Assembly (NCBI RefSeq): GCF_005160265.1 | Contig: NZ_CP039865.1 | Coordinates: 4,813,001-4,877,000 of the forward strand | Length of the DNA stretch: 64,000 nucleotides | DNA from: Phreatobacter aquaticus | Lineage (GTDB): Bacteria; Pseudomonadota; Alphaproteobacteria; Rhizobiales; Phreatobacteraceae | Direction of reading: 5' to 3' | Shown: piece after piece, positions 8,727 through 16,869 of the stretch | Position numbering within the stretch: the first letter of the stretch is position 1 | Layout of the letters: each line of letters starts with the position of its first letter | The notes under the pieces: generated by a model | Seen by the model: the letters and a program-made list of their open reading frames with translations, nothing else | Database searches by the model: none | Told to the model about the DNA's origin: nothing | Translations under genes and position numbers: made by a program

Positions 8727-9931
8727 ATGCCTCCCGGCGGAGGGGGAAGTCCGATACGGTTAGATGCCGCCCCAGTTCCAGCCCGGCGCCCGGTCACCAC
8801 GCGCTCGCCTTCTGAGATGCCTGTCAGGATCTGAGCGGTGACCTTGTTGTCGATCCCGACTTTGACCCGACGTATCTCGACGCTGTTGGCTGCGCCGACC
8901 ACCTGGACCTCGGCCATGCCGTCCGCCGTGCGTGCGGCGATCGCCGCAGACGGGATCGTGACGACGCCCTTCGCCTCGCGAAGCACAACAACGACCTGCG
9001 CCGTCATGTAGGTGCGCAAAACCCCATCATCATTTGGCACACGGAACTGGCCGTAATAGTAGATCGCCGAGGATGAACTGGACGTGCTGGAACTCGTGCT
9101 GGTCGATGTGGTGAAGCTGCTGTCGGTCTTCACCGATTCCGGAGCGGGATCGATCGTCTCGATACGCCCATCGAAGCGGCGTCCGGTATCGCCAAGGATG
9201 GTGAAATAGACCGGCATTCCCGGCTGCACCCTGACCACGTCGGCCTCGGAGATTTCAGCACGGACCTGCACGACCGACAGGTCGCCAAGCACGATCAGCG
9301 TCGGCGCTGACTGCACGGCGTTCACCGTCTGGCCCTCCTGCGTGACGATGGCGAGCACGGTTCCGTCGATGGGGGCGGTGATCCGCGTATATCCGAGGTT
9401 GACCCTCGCGGTATCGACATTGGCCTCTGCCTGGACGACCTGCGCATCCAGATTGGCGATCTGCGCCTTGAGCGTCTTCACCGAGGATTCCGCCGCTTCG
9501 AAATCGGCCCGTGACGTGGCGGTCTGGCTGAGCATGGCGCGCTGGCGTGCCAGGGTGAGCTCTGCATAGCTGAGGCTGACCGCCTTTTCCTCCCGTTGCG
9601 CCCGCACGCTCTGGAGCGAGGCCTCGGAGCTGCGCAGACTGTTCTGCTGCGAGGTGGAATCGATTTCGGCCACCAGGTCGCCCCGGGCGATCCGCTGGCC
9701 CGCGGTAACCGCCACCCGTGTGATCCGCCCGGAGACCTGGGCGCCGACGGCAACAAGCCGCACCGGCCTCACCGTGCCGCTGGCCAGCACGGTCTGTTCG
9801 ACGTCGCCGATGATCGCTGCGGCGGTCACAAGCGTATCAGGCGCTGGATTGGCGTACCGGTGATATCCATAATAGCCGGCCCCGAGCAGGACGACGGCAA
9901 ACACCAGCACGAGCACGCGTTTCACAACCAT
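8723..9931 (-). CDS. macA: MacA-like periplasmic adaptor (HlyD/RND family)
   Basis: This 402-residue membrane-fusion protein has an N-terminal membrane anchor (VLVLVFAVVLLGAGYYGY), a lipoyl half-motif (GAQVSGRITRVAVTAGQRIARGDLVAEID), an alpha-helical hairpin, the second lipoyl half (GYTRITAPIDGTVLAI) and a beta-barrel. A Ser/Thr-rich tract of about 20 residues lies between beta-barrel strands near residue 275. It links MacB in the inner membrane to the outer-membrane channel. The ATG at 9931 was preferred; a TTG at 9949 is possible. It sits 33 bases downstream of the channel gene and overlaps macB by four bases. Confidence 0.93.
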   Translation of the reverse strand: MVVKRVLVLVFAVVLLGAGYYGYHRYANPAPDTLVTAAAIIGDVEQTVLASGTVRPVRLVAVGAQVSGRITRVAVTAGQRIARGDLVAEIDSTSQQNSLRSSEASLQSVRAQREEKAVSLSYAELTLARQRAMLSQTATSRADFEAAESSVKTLKAQIANLDAQVVQAEANVDTARVNLGYTRITAPIDGTVLAIVTQEGQTVNAVQSAPTLIVLGDLSVVQVRAEISEADVVRVQPGMPVYFTILGDTGRRFDGRIETIDPAPESVKTDSSFTTSTSTSSSTSSSSSAIYYYGQFRVPNDDGVLRTYMTAQVVVVLREAKGVVTIPSAAIAARTADGMAEVQVVGAANSVEIRRVKVGIDNKVTAQILTGISEGERVVTGRRAGTGAASNRIGLPPPPGGM

Positions 9932-9964
9932 GATCTCCGCAGGGGACAAGGGGTCGAAGGTGGT

Positions 9965-11524
9965 TCAGGGTTGCGTGGCAAGCCGCGGCCCGGCGTCCTG
10001 GTCGACGATGGCGGGCCGGTCGGGATCGACCGGGCCGGACCAGCCGCCGCCAAGTGCCTTGCCCAGCGCCACGAACCGCGATGCCGCCACCACCCGGCTT
10101 TGCAGCAGATTGTCCTCGGCCTCGTAGAGAGACCGTTCGGCGTCGAGCACGTCGAGGAAGCTCGATGTGCCACCGCTGTAGCGCACGCGGGCGAGCCGCG
10201 CCGCTTCGCGGTAATTGCGCGTCGCGGTGCCGAGGCTTTGCATGCGCACGCGCTCCTGAGCGAGGCCGACCAGTGCGTTCTCGACATCTTCCAGCGCGGT
10301 CAGAACGGCGCTGTGGAAGGCCGAATAGGACTGATCGCGCAGGGCCTGCTGGACCTCGACCGCCGCACGCCGCCGCCCTGCGTCGAACACTGGAACCGAC
10401 ACGCTCGGGCCCAGCGACCAGATGAGCGAGGAAGCATTGCCGAGATCGCCGACGCGCACGCCGCTGGTGGCAAGATTGCCGGTGAACGACACCGACGGGT
10501 AGAGAGCTGCCTCCGCCTGGCCAATGCGGGCCGTGGCTTGCGCAAGCTGGCGCTCGGCCTTGCGCACATCCGGCCGGTTGCTGAGAACATCGGCCGGCAG
10601 ACCGGCGGGCAGCGACCGGCGTGGCGCGGGAATGGCACTGCCGCGGCGCAGTTGGCCAGCCACTGCGCCCGGCGCCCGGCCGAGCAACACGCCGAGACGA
10701 TGCGCGCTCTCGGTGAACGAGGTTTCGAGGGTCGGTACATTGGCCTCGGTGCTGGCAGCCAGCGCCACCGCCTTGGCAAGATCGACCGGCGATGACGCGC
10801 CGGCCTGAACCTTCGCACGGGTCAGTTCGGCGGTGGCCCGTTGGCTCGCGGCAGTGCGCCGCGCGAGCGAAGCGCGCGCCAGGTAGCCGCGCGCCTCGAC
10901 GTAATTGCGGGCAACGTCGCCGACCAGCGTCAGCAATGTCGACCGCAGGTCCTCGTCCGCGGCTTCCCGGCCCCGGTCCGCCGCTTCCAGGCTGCGCCGG
11001 TTGGCACCGAACAGATCGAGCTCCCAACTGGTGTCAAGTCCAGCCTGATAAAGGTTGCTGGAGGTGTTCAGGCCGGTCCCCGACGCGCTGGTCCGGCTGT
11101 GAGTGGCGGATGCGGCTCCATCGACCGAGGGGGCGAGGGCAGCGGCTGTCTGGCGCCGCGTTGCACGGGCTTCGCGCACACGGGCCTTGGCCTGTTCCAC
11201 ATCCAGATTGCCGCGCACCGCATCGGCGATCAGCTGGTCCAGCACCGGATCGCCGAACCGCTTCCACCAACCGTCGATGGCCGCGGCACTGTTGGGTTGC
11301 GCGCGAGCCGCATGCTCGTAGCGGGCCGGCAGCGCGAGCGGCGGCGTGCGGTAGTCAGGCCCGACGGCGCATCCACCAAGCGTCAGCCCGGCAAGGGTCA
11401 CAAGCACGCGGATCGACCACGGGCCGACGACGGCACCGGCGTCGCGCACTGCACTGGCAGGCGTGTTGCGTCCAGGGCTGAGCGGACCTCTGTGGGGGAA
11501 CGGTGGGTTTCGCTGCAGAAACAT
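9965..11524 (-). CDS. Outer-membrane efflux channel lipoprotein (OprM/NodT, TolC superfamily)
   Basis: This 519-residue protein is an outer-membrane factor of the NodT type. A lipobox, LTLGGC (Cys about residue 52), follows a hydrophobic stretch, and CAVGPDYRTPPL after it is the usual OprM-family mature start. Two repeated outer-membrane-efflux domains follow, with LPADVLSNRPDVRKAERQLAQA characteristic of the second. The N-terminus before the signal is unusually long, so a GTG near 11449 may be the true start. First gene of the leftward channel-adaptor-MacB operon, it supplies the trimeric exit duct. It faces a divergent tetR across 99 bases. Confidence 0.93.
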   Translation of the reverse strand: MFLQRNPPFPHRGPLSPGRNTPASAVRDAGAVVGPWSIRVLVTLAGLTLGGCAVGPDYRTPPLALPARYEHAARAQPNSAAAIDGWWKRFGDPVLDQLIADAVRGNLDVEQAKARVREARATRRQTAAALAPSVDGAASATHSRTSASGTGLNTSSNLYQAGLDTSWELDLFGANRRSLEAADRGREAADEDLRSTLLTLVGDVARNYVEARGYLARASLARRTAASQRATAELTRAKVQAGASSPVDLAKAVALAASTEANVPTLETSFTESAHRLGVLLGRAPGAVAGQLRRGSAIPAPRRSLPAGLPADVLSNRPDVRKAERQLAQATARIGQAEAALYPSVSFTGNLATSGVRVGDLGNASSLIWSLGPSVSVPVFDAGRRRAAVEVQQALRDQSYSAFHSAVLTALEDVENALVGLAQERVRMQSLGTATRNYREAARLARVRYSGGTSSFLDVLDAERSLYEAEDNLLQSRVVAASRFVALGKALGGGWSGPVDPDRPAIVDQDAGPRLATQP

Positions 11525-11527
11525 TCT

Positions 11528-11553
11528 GAAACATTCGTAAACTCGATAGTTTC
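11528..11553. promoter_or_regulatory. Candidate TetR operator between efflux operon and tetR
   Basis: Within the 99-base divergent promoter there are nested inverted repeats. GAAAC (11528-11532) pairs with GTTTC (11549-11553), and inside it AAACT (11539-11543) mirrors AGTTT (11548-11552) around CGAT. A second GAAACATTC overlaps the channel start codon, forming a direct repeat. TetR-family dimers bind palindromes of this size, and the position between the two genes suits joint repression. This is inference from symmetry and position only. Confidence 0.4.
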
Positions 11554-11623
11554 TTTAATCACGCAGCTCATATAGAGTCAATCTCGCGGGATCTTCTCCG
11601 TCGATCACATTCCGGTCAGTGCC

Positions 11624-12274
11624 ATGGACGATAGCTTGGTTGCCCCTCCCCGACGCGGTCGCCCCAAGGCGTTGAGCGACGCCCATCAGCGCGACCGCGT
11701 GCTGACCGCCCTCCACCAGGTGCTGGCCGAGAAGGGCTATGCCGGCACAACGATGGACCTGGTCGCGACGACGGCTGGATTGTCCAAGAAGACGCTCTAT
11801 GCCCTGTTCGACAGCAAGGAGCAGGTCTTCGGCGCACTCGTCGACCAGCACCGCACGAGCATTCTCGATCTGCCCCGCGCCGTCTCCGACCAGCCGCTTG
11901 CAGATGAGCTCGCCGCGATCTTTCGCCTGGATCTGGATCCCGCGCGGGCAAAGGCGCGGCATGCGATCCTCGAGGTGATGATCGCCGAGGCGCGGCGTCA
12001 TCCGGAGCTTCGCGGGGTGCTCGACATCCACGGCCCCTTCGCGGCAGAGGCGCTTCTCAGCCAATGGCTGTCGCGCGAATGCCAACGCGGCCGCCTCGTC
12101 CTGGCGGATCCCGCCGACGCAGCGGCGATCCTGATGGGCATGATGTTTTCGGTGCTGGTGCCCAAGCCCTTCGAGACGGACATGCAGGCCTCGGAAGCCC
12201 TGCCCGCCCGGCGCGGACGGCTGGCGATCGACATTTTCCTGAACGGTACGGAGCGGCCTGCATCACGCCATTGA
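11624..12274 (+). CDS. TetR/AcrR family transcriptional regulator
   Basis: This 216-residue regulator has an N-terminal TetR helix-turn-helix: about residues 24-70, with TTMDLVATTAGLSKKTLYALFDSKEQVF as the core read in two parts (TTMDLVATTAGLSKK and TLYALFDSKEQVF). The N-terminal PPRRGRPK is the basic arm common to AcrR proteins. The C-terminal half is the variable ligand pocket, with ILMGMMFSVLVPKPF near the dimer helices. It lies divergent from the MacAB-channel operon and is its probable repressor, released by a transported drug. ATG start at 11624. Confidence 0.92.
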   Translation: MDDSLVAPPRRGRPKALSDAHQRDRVLTALHQVLAEKGYAGTTMDLVATTAGLSKKTLYALFDSKEQVFGALVDQHRTSILDLPRAVSDQPLADELAAIFRLDLDPARAKARHAILEVMIAEARRHPELRGVLDIHGPFAAEALLSQWLSRECQRGRLVLADPADAAAILMGMMFSVLVPKPFETDMQASEALPARRGRLAIDIFLNGTERPASRH

Positions 12275-12330
12275 CTGTCAGGCCGACAAAAGGCCTCGAG
12301 ACAAGAACAATCAGCGATTTCAGGAAATTT

Positions 12331-12406
12331 TGGCGCTCCCTACCGGACTCGAACCGGTGTTTTCGCCGTGAGAGGGCGACGTCCTGGGCCGCTAGACGAA
12401 GGGAGC
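12331..12406 (-). tRNA. tRNA-Glu (anticodon CTC)
   Basis: Read on the minus strand, the 76-base element folds as a cloverleaf. The acceptor stem is GCTCCCT/AGGGAGC with discriminator G and an encoded CCA. The D-arm lies in TCTAGCGGCCCAGGA, the anticodon stem is CGCC/GGCG around loop CTCTCAC (anticodon CTC, reading GAG), and the T-arm contains GGTTCGA. It stands alone between tetR and a small membrane-protein gene. No attachment-site duplication was noticed beside it. Confidence 0.96.
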
Positions 12407-12503
12407 GCGGCCGCCTGTTACGGCGGAGCGCGCTTCATAAGCGCAAAGGCCCCGGCGGGTCAAGGATGCAGCCCGCCGTTCCGGCAACAATTGTCGGGGC
12501 GCG

Positions 12504-12845
12504 TCAGCGCCGCGGGACAGCAGGCCCACCCAGCACCAGCCGATGGGTTTCGCGCAACGTCTTCAGGTCATAGACGGTGACCGTGGTGACGCCGTTGTTC
12601 TCACTGGTGACCGTCAGCCTGTCGCCGGCAGCACTCGCCCCGATAACCCGACCGGCGGGGGGTTCCAATTGGCCAGTCACGGCCGGTCCCTGCATCGTGA
12701 ACAGGCGGAACACGATGACGCCGATGACCGTCGCAACGCCCACCAGCATGATTCCAGCCGAAACTGCGGAGAACCTGCGCGCCTTGGCTACCACCTCCTG
12801 TGTCGCGGGGTCGTTGACATCGGCATCATTGGGCGTGTTGGTCAT
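12504..12845 (-). CDS. Small single-span membrane protein (DUF6476-like, tentative)
   Basis: This 113-residue protein has a polar N-terminus (MTNTPNDADVNDPATQEVV), one membrane helix (SAGIMLVGVATVIGVIVFRLF, about residues 30-50) and a C-terminal domain with short beta-strand-like segments (GDRLTVTSENNGVTTVTVYDL). It is divergent from the pseudouridine synthase, an arrangement I associate with a conserved hypothetical family in Rhizobiales; the DUF number is from memory. Reading further upstream would run antisense through the synthase, so the ATG at 12845 is the credible start. Function unknown. Confidence 0.75.
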   Translation of the reverse strand: MTNTPNDADVNDPATQEVVAKARRFSAVSAGIMLVGVATVIGVIVFRLFTMQGPAVTGQLEPPAGRVIGASAAGDRLTVTSENNGVTTVTVYDLKTLRETHRLVLGGPAVPRR

Positions 12846-12875
12846 GGCATGGAATCGACAAGCGGGAGGAAGCTG

Positions 12876-13868
12876 GTGACGGGCGAGCAGATGACGGTCG
12901 TCGCGGGTGCGGACGATGCGCGCGAGCGGCTGGACAGGCTGCTGGCGCGCCATGTGCCGCAACTGTCCCGATCGCGGCTCAAGGCCCTGATCGAGAGCGG
13001 CAACGTCACTTTGGCCGGCCGGACCATGACGGATGCGAACCACAGGGTCAATCAAGGCGAGGAAATCGCCCTGACCCTGCCGGAGCCGGAGGATCCCCTG
13101 CCCCAGGGTGAGGCCATCCCCCTGACGGTTGTCTATGAGGACGAGGACCTGATCGTCATCGACAAGCCAGCCGGCCTGGTCGTCCATCCCGCCGCCGGCC
13201 ATTGGACCGGCACATTGGTCAATGCGCTGATTGCCCATTGCGGCGACAGCCTCTCCGGCATCGGCGGCGTCAAGCGGCCAGGCATCGTCCACCGCCTCGA
13301 CAAGGATACAACCGGCCTGATGGTGGTCGCCAAAACCGACCGGGCCCATGTGCTCCTGTCCCGGCAGTTCGCCGATCATGGTCGCACCGGCCCGCTTGAA
13401 CGCGCCTATGTCGCCTTCGTCTGGGGCGAGCCGGCCCGCCCTTCTTTCACCATCAACCAGCCGCTCGACCGCGATCCCAAGGCGCGCGAGCGCATCGCCG
13501 TGCGCAAGGGCGGCCGTGAGGCGATCACCCACGTGACGACGGAGGCCCATTTTGGCGGCCTCGTCACCAAGGTGCGCTGCCGCCTCGAAACCGGCCGCAC
13601 CCACCAGATCAGAGTCCATCTCGCCCATCTCGGCCATCCCCTGCTCGGCGACGAGACCTATGGCAAGGGCTTCAAGACCAAGACCGTCAAGCTGCCCGGG
13701 GATGCTCGCATCGCGCTGGAGACCCTGGGTCGACAGGCGCTGCACGCGGCGGTGCTCGGCTTCCAGCATCCGACGACCGGCAAGGACATGCATTTCGAGA
13801 GCGCCCTGCCCGCCGACCTGCAGCGGCTCGACGAAGCACTGCGGGATGCCCAGCAAGCGGCAATGTAA
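12876..13868 (+). CDS. rluD: RluA/RluD family pseudouridine synthase
   Basis: This protein of about 330 residues has an N-terminal S4 RNA-binding domain (RLDRLLARHVPQLSRSRLKALIESGNVTLAG) and a pseudouridine synthase domain. The latter has the catalytic Asp in GIVHRLDKDTTGLMVVAK, a conserved VIDKPAGLVVHP entry and a GRTHQIRVHLAHLGHPLLGD motif. RluD-type enzymes modify helix 69 of 23S rRNA, so the symbol is by family only. A GTG at 12876 has an ideal GGAGGA six bases upstream and was chosen; ATGs at 12849 and 12891 are alternatives. An imperfect terminator-like hairpin (AACGGTC/GACCGTT, 13867-13885) overlaps the stop codon. Confidence 0.92.
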   Translation: MTGEQMTVVAGADDARERLDRLLARHVPQLSRSRLKALIESGNVTLAGRTMTDANHRVNQGEEIALTLPEPEDPLPQGEAIPLTVVYEDEDLIVIDKPAGLVVHPAAGHWTGTLVNALIAHCGDSLSGIGGVKRPGIVHRLDKDTTGLMVVAKTDRAHVLLSRQFADHGRTGPLERAYVAFVWGEPARPSFTINQPLDRDPKARERIAVRKGGREAITHVTTEAHFGGLVTKVRCRLETGRTHQIRVHLAHLGHPLLGDETYGKGFKTKTVKLPGDARIALETLGRQALHAAVLGFQHPTTGKDMHFESALPADLQRLDEALRDAQQAAM

Positions 13869-14026
13869 CGGTCAGAGAGACCGTTTCGTAAGCTTCACGG
13901 GGATGTGCAGCGACGTGACAATCCGGTGAAGCAAAACGCGCATATAAGGAGATAGTTCCGGCGTGAATGACCAAGATTTAAGGTCAGAAGCGCATTGAAA
14001 TGCGGTGAAAAGGGTGTTTCGCCACC

Positions 14027-14054
14027 CTTCCGCCACGGTTTGGCGTACATATAT
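14027..14054 (+). promoter_or_regulatory. Possible heat-shock-type promoter of rpoH
   Basis: CTTC (14027-14030), seventeen bases, then CATATAT (14048-14054) resembles the alphaproteobacterial RpoH promoter pattern CTTG-N17/18-CYTATNT, with a mismatch in each half. It sits about 110 bases upstream of rpoH, in the only AT-rich patch of the 296-base gap. Autoregulation would be plausible, but the match is weak. Confidence 0.25.
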
Positions 14055-14164
14055 AGGGATATCGCGGCTGGCGATTGCAGCCGCGAAACAGCGGGATGCC
14101 CGGGCTTAAGGGCGGGCATTCCGGCGCTCGCCGGATGGTCCGGGGGCAGAAGAAGGAGGGCCTC

Positions 14165-15064
14165 ATGGCTCGTGCCGCATCTCTACCTATCCTCTCCGCT
14201 GAAGCGGGTCTGTCGCGCTATCTCGACGAGATCCGCAAGTTCCCGATGCTGGAACCGCAGCAGGAATACATGCTCGCCAAGCGCTGGCGCGAGCACGGCG
14301 ACGGCAAGGCCGCGCATCAGCTTGTCACCTCGCATCTGCGTCTCGTTGCCAAGATCGCCATGGGCTATCGCGGTTACGGTCTGCCGATCGGCGAAGTCGT
14401 GTCCGAAGGCAATGTCGGCCTGATGCAGGCCGTGAAGCGGTTCGAGCCCGACAAGGGCTTCCGTCTGGCCACCTACGCCATGTGGTGGATCAAGGCGTCG
14501 ATTCAAGAGTACATCCTGCGCTCCTGGTCGCTCGTGAAAATGGGCACCACGGCCAATCAGAAGAAGCTGTTCTTCAATCTCCGCAAGGCCAAGAGTTCAA
14601 TCTCGGCCCTTGAGGACGGCGACCTCCGGCCGGATCAGGTCAAGATTATCGCAACCAAGCTCGGCGTTCATGAGAAGGACGTCGTTGACATGAACCGGCG
14701 CCTGTCCGGCGATGCGTCGCTCAATGCGCCGCTGCGCGAGGATGGCGACGGCGAGTGGCAGGATTGGCTGGCTGACGATTCCGACAGCCAGGAGAGCGTC
14801 CTGGTGCAGTCGGAGGAGACCGACAACCGGCGTCAGGCACTGACCCGCGCTTTGACCGTGCTCAATGAGCGCGAGCGGATCATCTTCGAGGAACGCCGTC
14901 TGAAGGACGATCCGATCACGCTGGAGGAACTGGCCGAACGCTTCGGTGTGTCGCGCGAGCGCGTCCGCCAGATCGAGGTTCGCGCCTTCGAGAAGGTCCA
15001 GGACGCGGTGGTCAAGTCGATCCGCGAGATCGAGAAGCCGCCGGCTCAGCTCACCGTCCAGTAA
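14165..15064 (+). CDS. rpoH: RNA polymerase heat-shock sigma factor RpoH (sigma-32)
   Basis: This 299-residue sigma-70 family factor has region 1.2 (LSRYLDEIRKFPMLEPQQEY) and region 2 (ending GFRLATYAMWWIKASIQEYIL). The RpoH box, NQKKLFFNLRKAK (about residues 130-142), separates it from other group members, and region 4.2 carries FGVSRERVRQIE. It directs RNA polymerase to heat-shock and envelope-stress promoters. The ATG at 14165 has GGAGG eight bases upstream. A GC-rich hairpin (CCGGCG/CGCCGG, 14121-14134) lies in the leader near the ribosome site. A strong intrinsic terminator follows, so the gene appears monocistronic. Confidence 0.97.
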   Translation: MARAASLPILSAEAGLSRYLDEIRKFPMLEPQQEYMLAKRWREHGDGKAAHQLVTSHLRLVAKIAMGYRGYGLPIGEVVSEGNVGLMQAVKRFEPDKGFRLATYAMWWIKASIQEYILRSWSLVKMGTTANQKKLFFNLRKAKSSISALEDGDLRPDQVKIIATKLGVHEKDVVDMNRRLSGDASLNAPLREDGDGEWQDWLADDSDSQESVLVQSEETDNRRQALTRALTVLNERERIIFEERRLKDDPITLEELAERFGVSRERVRQIEVRAFEKVQDAVVKSIREIEKPPAQLTVQ

Positions 15065-15091
15065 GCCTGGAACACGGCCTTACGAACGACG

Positions 15092-15120
15092 AAGGGAGGC
15101 CTCTGGCCTCCCTTTCTGTT
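15092..15120 (+). terminator. Rho-independent terminator of rpoH
   Basis: A perfect ten-base stem AAGGGAGGCC/GGCCTCCCTT with a three-base TCT loop (15092-15114) is followed by a T-rich run. It begins 27 bases after the rpoH stop codon and also separates it from the convergent membrane-protein gene. Confidence 0.9.
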
Positions 15121-15156
15121 TGCGCTTTACGGGTGCCCGTATCAGCTGATATCGGC

Positions 15157-16839
15157 TCACTGGCCCCAGGCGGTCAGCGCTTCCTCGAAGGCGCGGTCAC
15201 CCGCAACGCCCTTTTCCACCGTCAGGATCGCCCGCCGACCGCTGTCGTAGCGCACCGGAATGTCGAAGAACGGCCGGGTCTTCAGCGCAGTGATGTTGTT
15301 GTTCCGGTCCATGTCGAACGCTGACAGGCCGATGAAGAAGAACCCGTTGGTGACGCGCACCGCCTGACCGACCAGCGGCACGCCGCGAGCCTGCTCAGAT
15401 ACCTTCATCAGGATACCCGGCACTTCGGCCACGCCGCCGAACTCGAAGTCGCGGGGCAGCGCGAACAGCACCTCGATCGTGTGGCTCGCGGGAAGCGTCG
15501 TGTCGAGATTGCGCCGGATGGTGATGGTCACCGCCATACGTCGCTCGGGGATCGAGACCTCTCCGACCAGCGCCAGATCTGGCGGTTGACCCTGGCCGAC
15601 GCTCACCGTCTGGGTGCGCCAGACGACCGACCCTTGCATCAGCGAGCCCGCCTGGTTGCCCGGCGTCTCCTCGAACAGGGCCGCGCGCTGGGCAACCGCC
15701 AGCGATCCGCCGGTCGGCGGCGCAGCAGGTGCGACAGGTGCCGCTGGAGCAGGTACGGCCGGAACAGGCGCCGGAGTTGGGGCAGGCTGCGCCACCTGCG
15801 GCGCAGGCGCAGGGACTGGCGCAGGGGCAGGCGCTGGCGTCGGATCGGCAGCAGGCTGCGCCGCCTGCGCGCTGGGCGCCGGATCGGGCACGCTCTGCGG
15901 AATGACCGGAACCGGCACTGGCGCCGGGTCGACCGGCACGATCTGGCGGGGAGCAGGCGCAACAGGCGCCGGGGCAGCCGGAGGAACAGGCGCGGGTGCC
16001 GACGCAACAGGCGCCGGTGCGGGAGCAACAGGTGCGGGGGCCGGCGCAACAGGTGCGGGCGCAGCATCGCCGCCAACCCGATCGGTGAGCTTCGGCCGGT
16101 CTGGATCAGCCGGTGGCACCGGCGCCGGGGCAGGCGCAGGTGTCGGCGGCACAACAGCCGGCCGCTGCGCGGTCAGCTGCGGCGGCAGGCGCTCGGGATG
16201 ATAGGTCGCGACATACCAGCCGACGGCACCGGCGCCGCCAAGCAACACCAAAAGGGCGACCAGCGCGATCAGCCCGCCGCGACCCTTGCGTGCCTTCGGT
16301 TCGCCGTCCGGGGCCAGAACCGACACGCGCGGGCGAATGGGACCGGGTCCTGCCCCGCCGATCGGGCTGAAGATCGGCTCCGACCCGCCGGGACGACCGC
16401 TGTCGCCCATGCGCGGCTCGACGCGATCGGCGCTCTCGTGCGTCGGCGTCAGCTGATCCTGCGCCGCGCGTTTGGCGGACGCAGCCGCATCACCCAGCGT
16501 CTCGGCATCATGGGCAGCCTCGCTGACCTGGCGGGCACCACCGATCGAAATCGCTTCCGATCGCGGCGGCGTATGGCCAGGAACCTGCAGATTGACCAGT
16601 TCGCGCTCGAGCATGGCATCGAGGCTCTCGACGACATTTTCCGCCTCGATCTTGCGGACCGCATCCTCGAGCGCCAGGCGTTCGCGGGTGATGTGCTCCT
16701 CCGGGAGCGGCGGGTCCATATTGCGAAGCTGACCGATCAACGCGACGCGCGCACGCTCGTAAAGCGCTCGGCGCGCCTCGCCAGTGTTCTCCGTCAATGC
16801 CGCAACAGCACGGGAGATCAGGGGCGTGTAATCGGTCAT
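15157..16839 (-). CDS. Pro/Ala-rich single-span membrane protein of unknown function
   Basis: This 560-residue protein has three parts. The N-terminal cytoplasmic region (about 1-195) begins with helical MTDYTPLISRAVAALTENTGEARRALYERAR-type sequence. One membrane helix (GLIALVALLVLLGGAGAVGWYVA) is followed by a periplasmic Pro/Ala/Val tract of roughly 170 residues with repeated APAPV units. The C-terminal domain (about 400-555) contains LVGEVSIPERRMAVTITIRRN and PFFDIPVRYDSGRRAILTVEKG. The tract probably spans peptidoglycan like a TolA or TonB stalk; that is inference. It lies just downstream of purA on the same strand. I do not recognise a named family. Confidence 0.8.
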   Translation of the reverse strand: MTDYTPLISRAVAALTENTGEARRALYERARVALIGQLRNMDPPLPEEHITRERLALEDAVRKIEAENVVESLDAMLERELVNLQVPGHTPPRSEAISIGGARQVSEAAHDAETLGDAAASAKRAAQDQLTPTHESADRVEPRMGDSGRPGGSEPIFSPIGGAGPGPIRPRVSVLAPDGEPKARKGRGGLIALVALLVLLGGAGAVGWYVATYHPERLPPQLTAQRPAVVPPTPAPAPAPVPPADPDRPKLTDRVGGDAAPAPVAPAPAPVAPAPAPVASAPAPVPPAAPAPVAPAPRQIVPVDPAPVPVPVIPQSVPDPAPSAQAAQPAADPTPAPAPAPVPAPAPQVAQPAPTPAPVPAVPAPAAPVAPAAPPTGGSLAVAQRAALFEETPGNQAGSLMQGSVVWRTQTVSVGQGQPPDLALVGEVSIPERRMAVTITIRRNLDTTLPASHTIEVLFALPRDFEFGGVAEVPGILMKVSEQARGVPLVGQAVRVTNGFFFIGLSAFDMDRNNNITALKTRPFFDIPVRYDSGRRAILTVEKGVAGDRAFEEALTAWGQ

Positions 16840-16869
16840 CGATGCTTGAGCTCTCGGCTCCCTACTCTG

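Noticed and set aside
9050-9130. Ser/Thr-rich tract in the MacA-like protein as a frameshift scar
   Set aside because: The frame continues cleanly into the conserved barrel and C-terminal domains, and similar Ser-rich loops occur in alphaproteobacterial adaptors as I recall them.
12331-12406. tRNA-Glu as an integration site of an island
   Set aside because: No integrase is nearby and I saw no direct repeat of the tRNA 3' end in the window; the neighbouring efflux genes have ordinary composition.
12504-13856. 450-codon minus-strand frame covering the pseudouridine synthase
   Set aside because: Only the last 113 codons (from ATG 12845) look like a protein. The rest is antisense to a well-supported RluA-family gene and has low-complexity Gly/Ala/Asp-rich composition typical of shadows.
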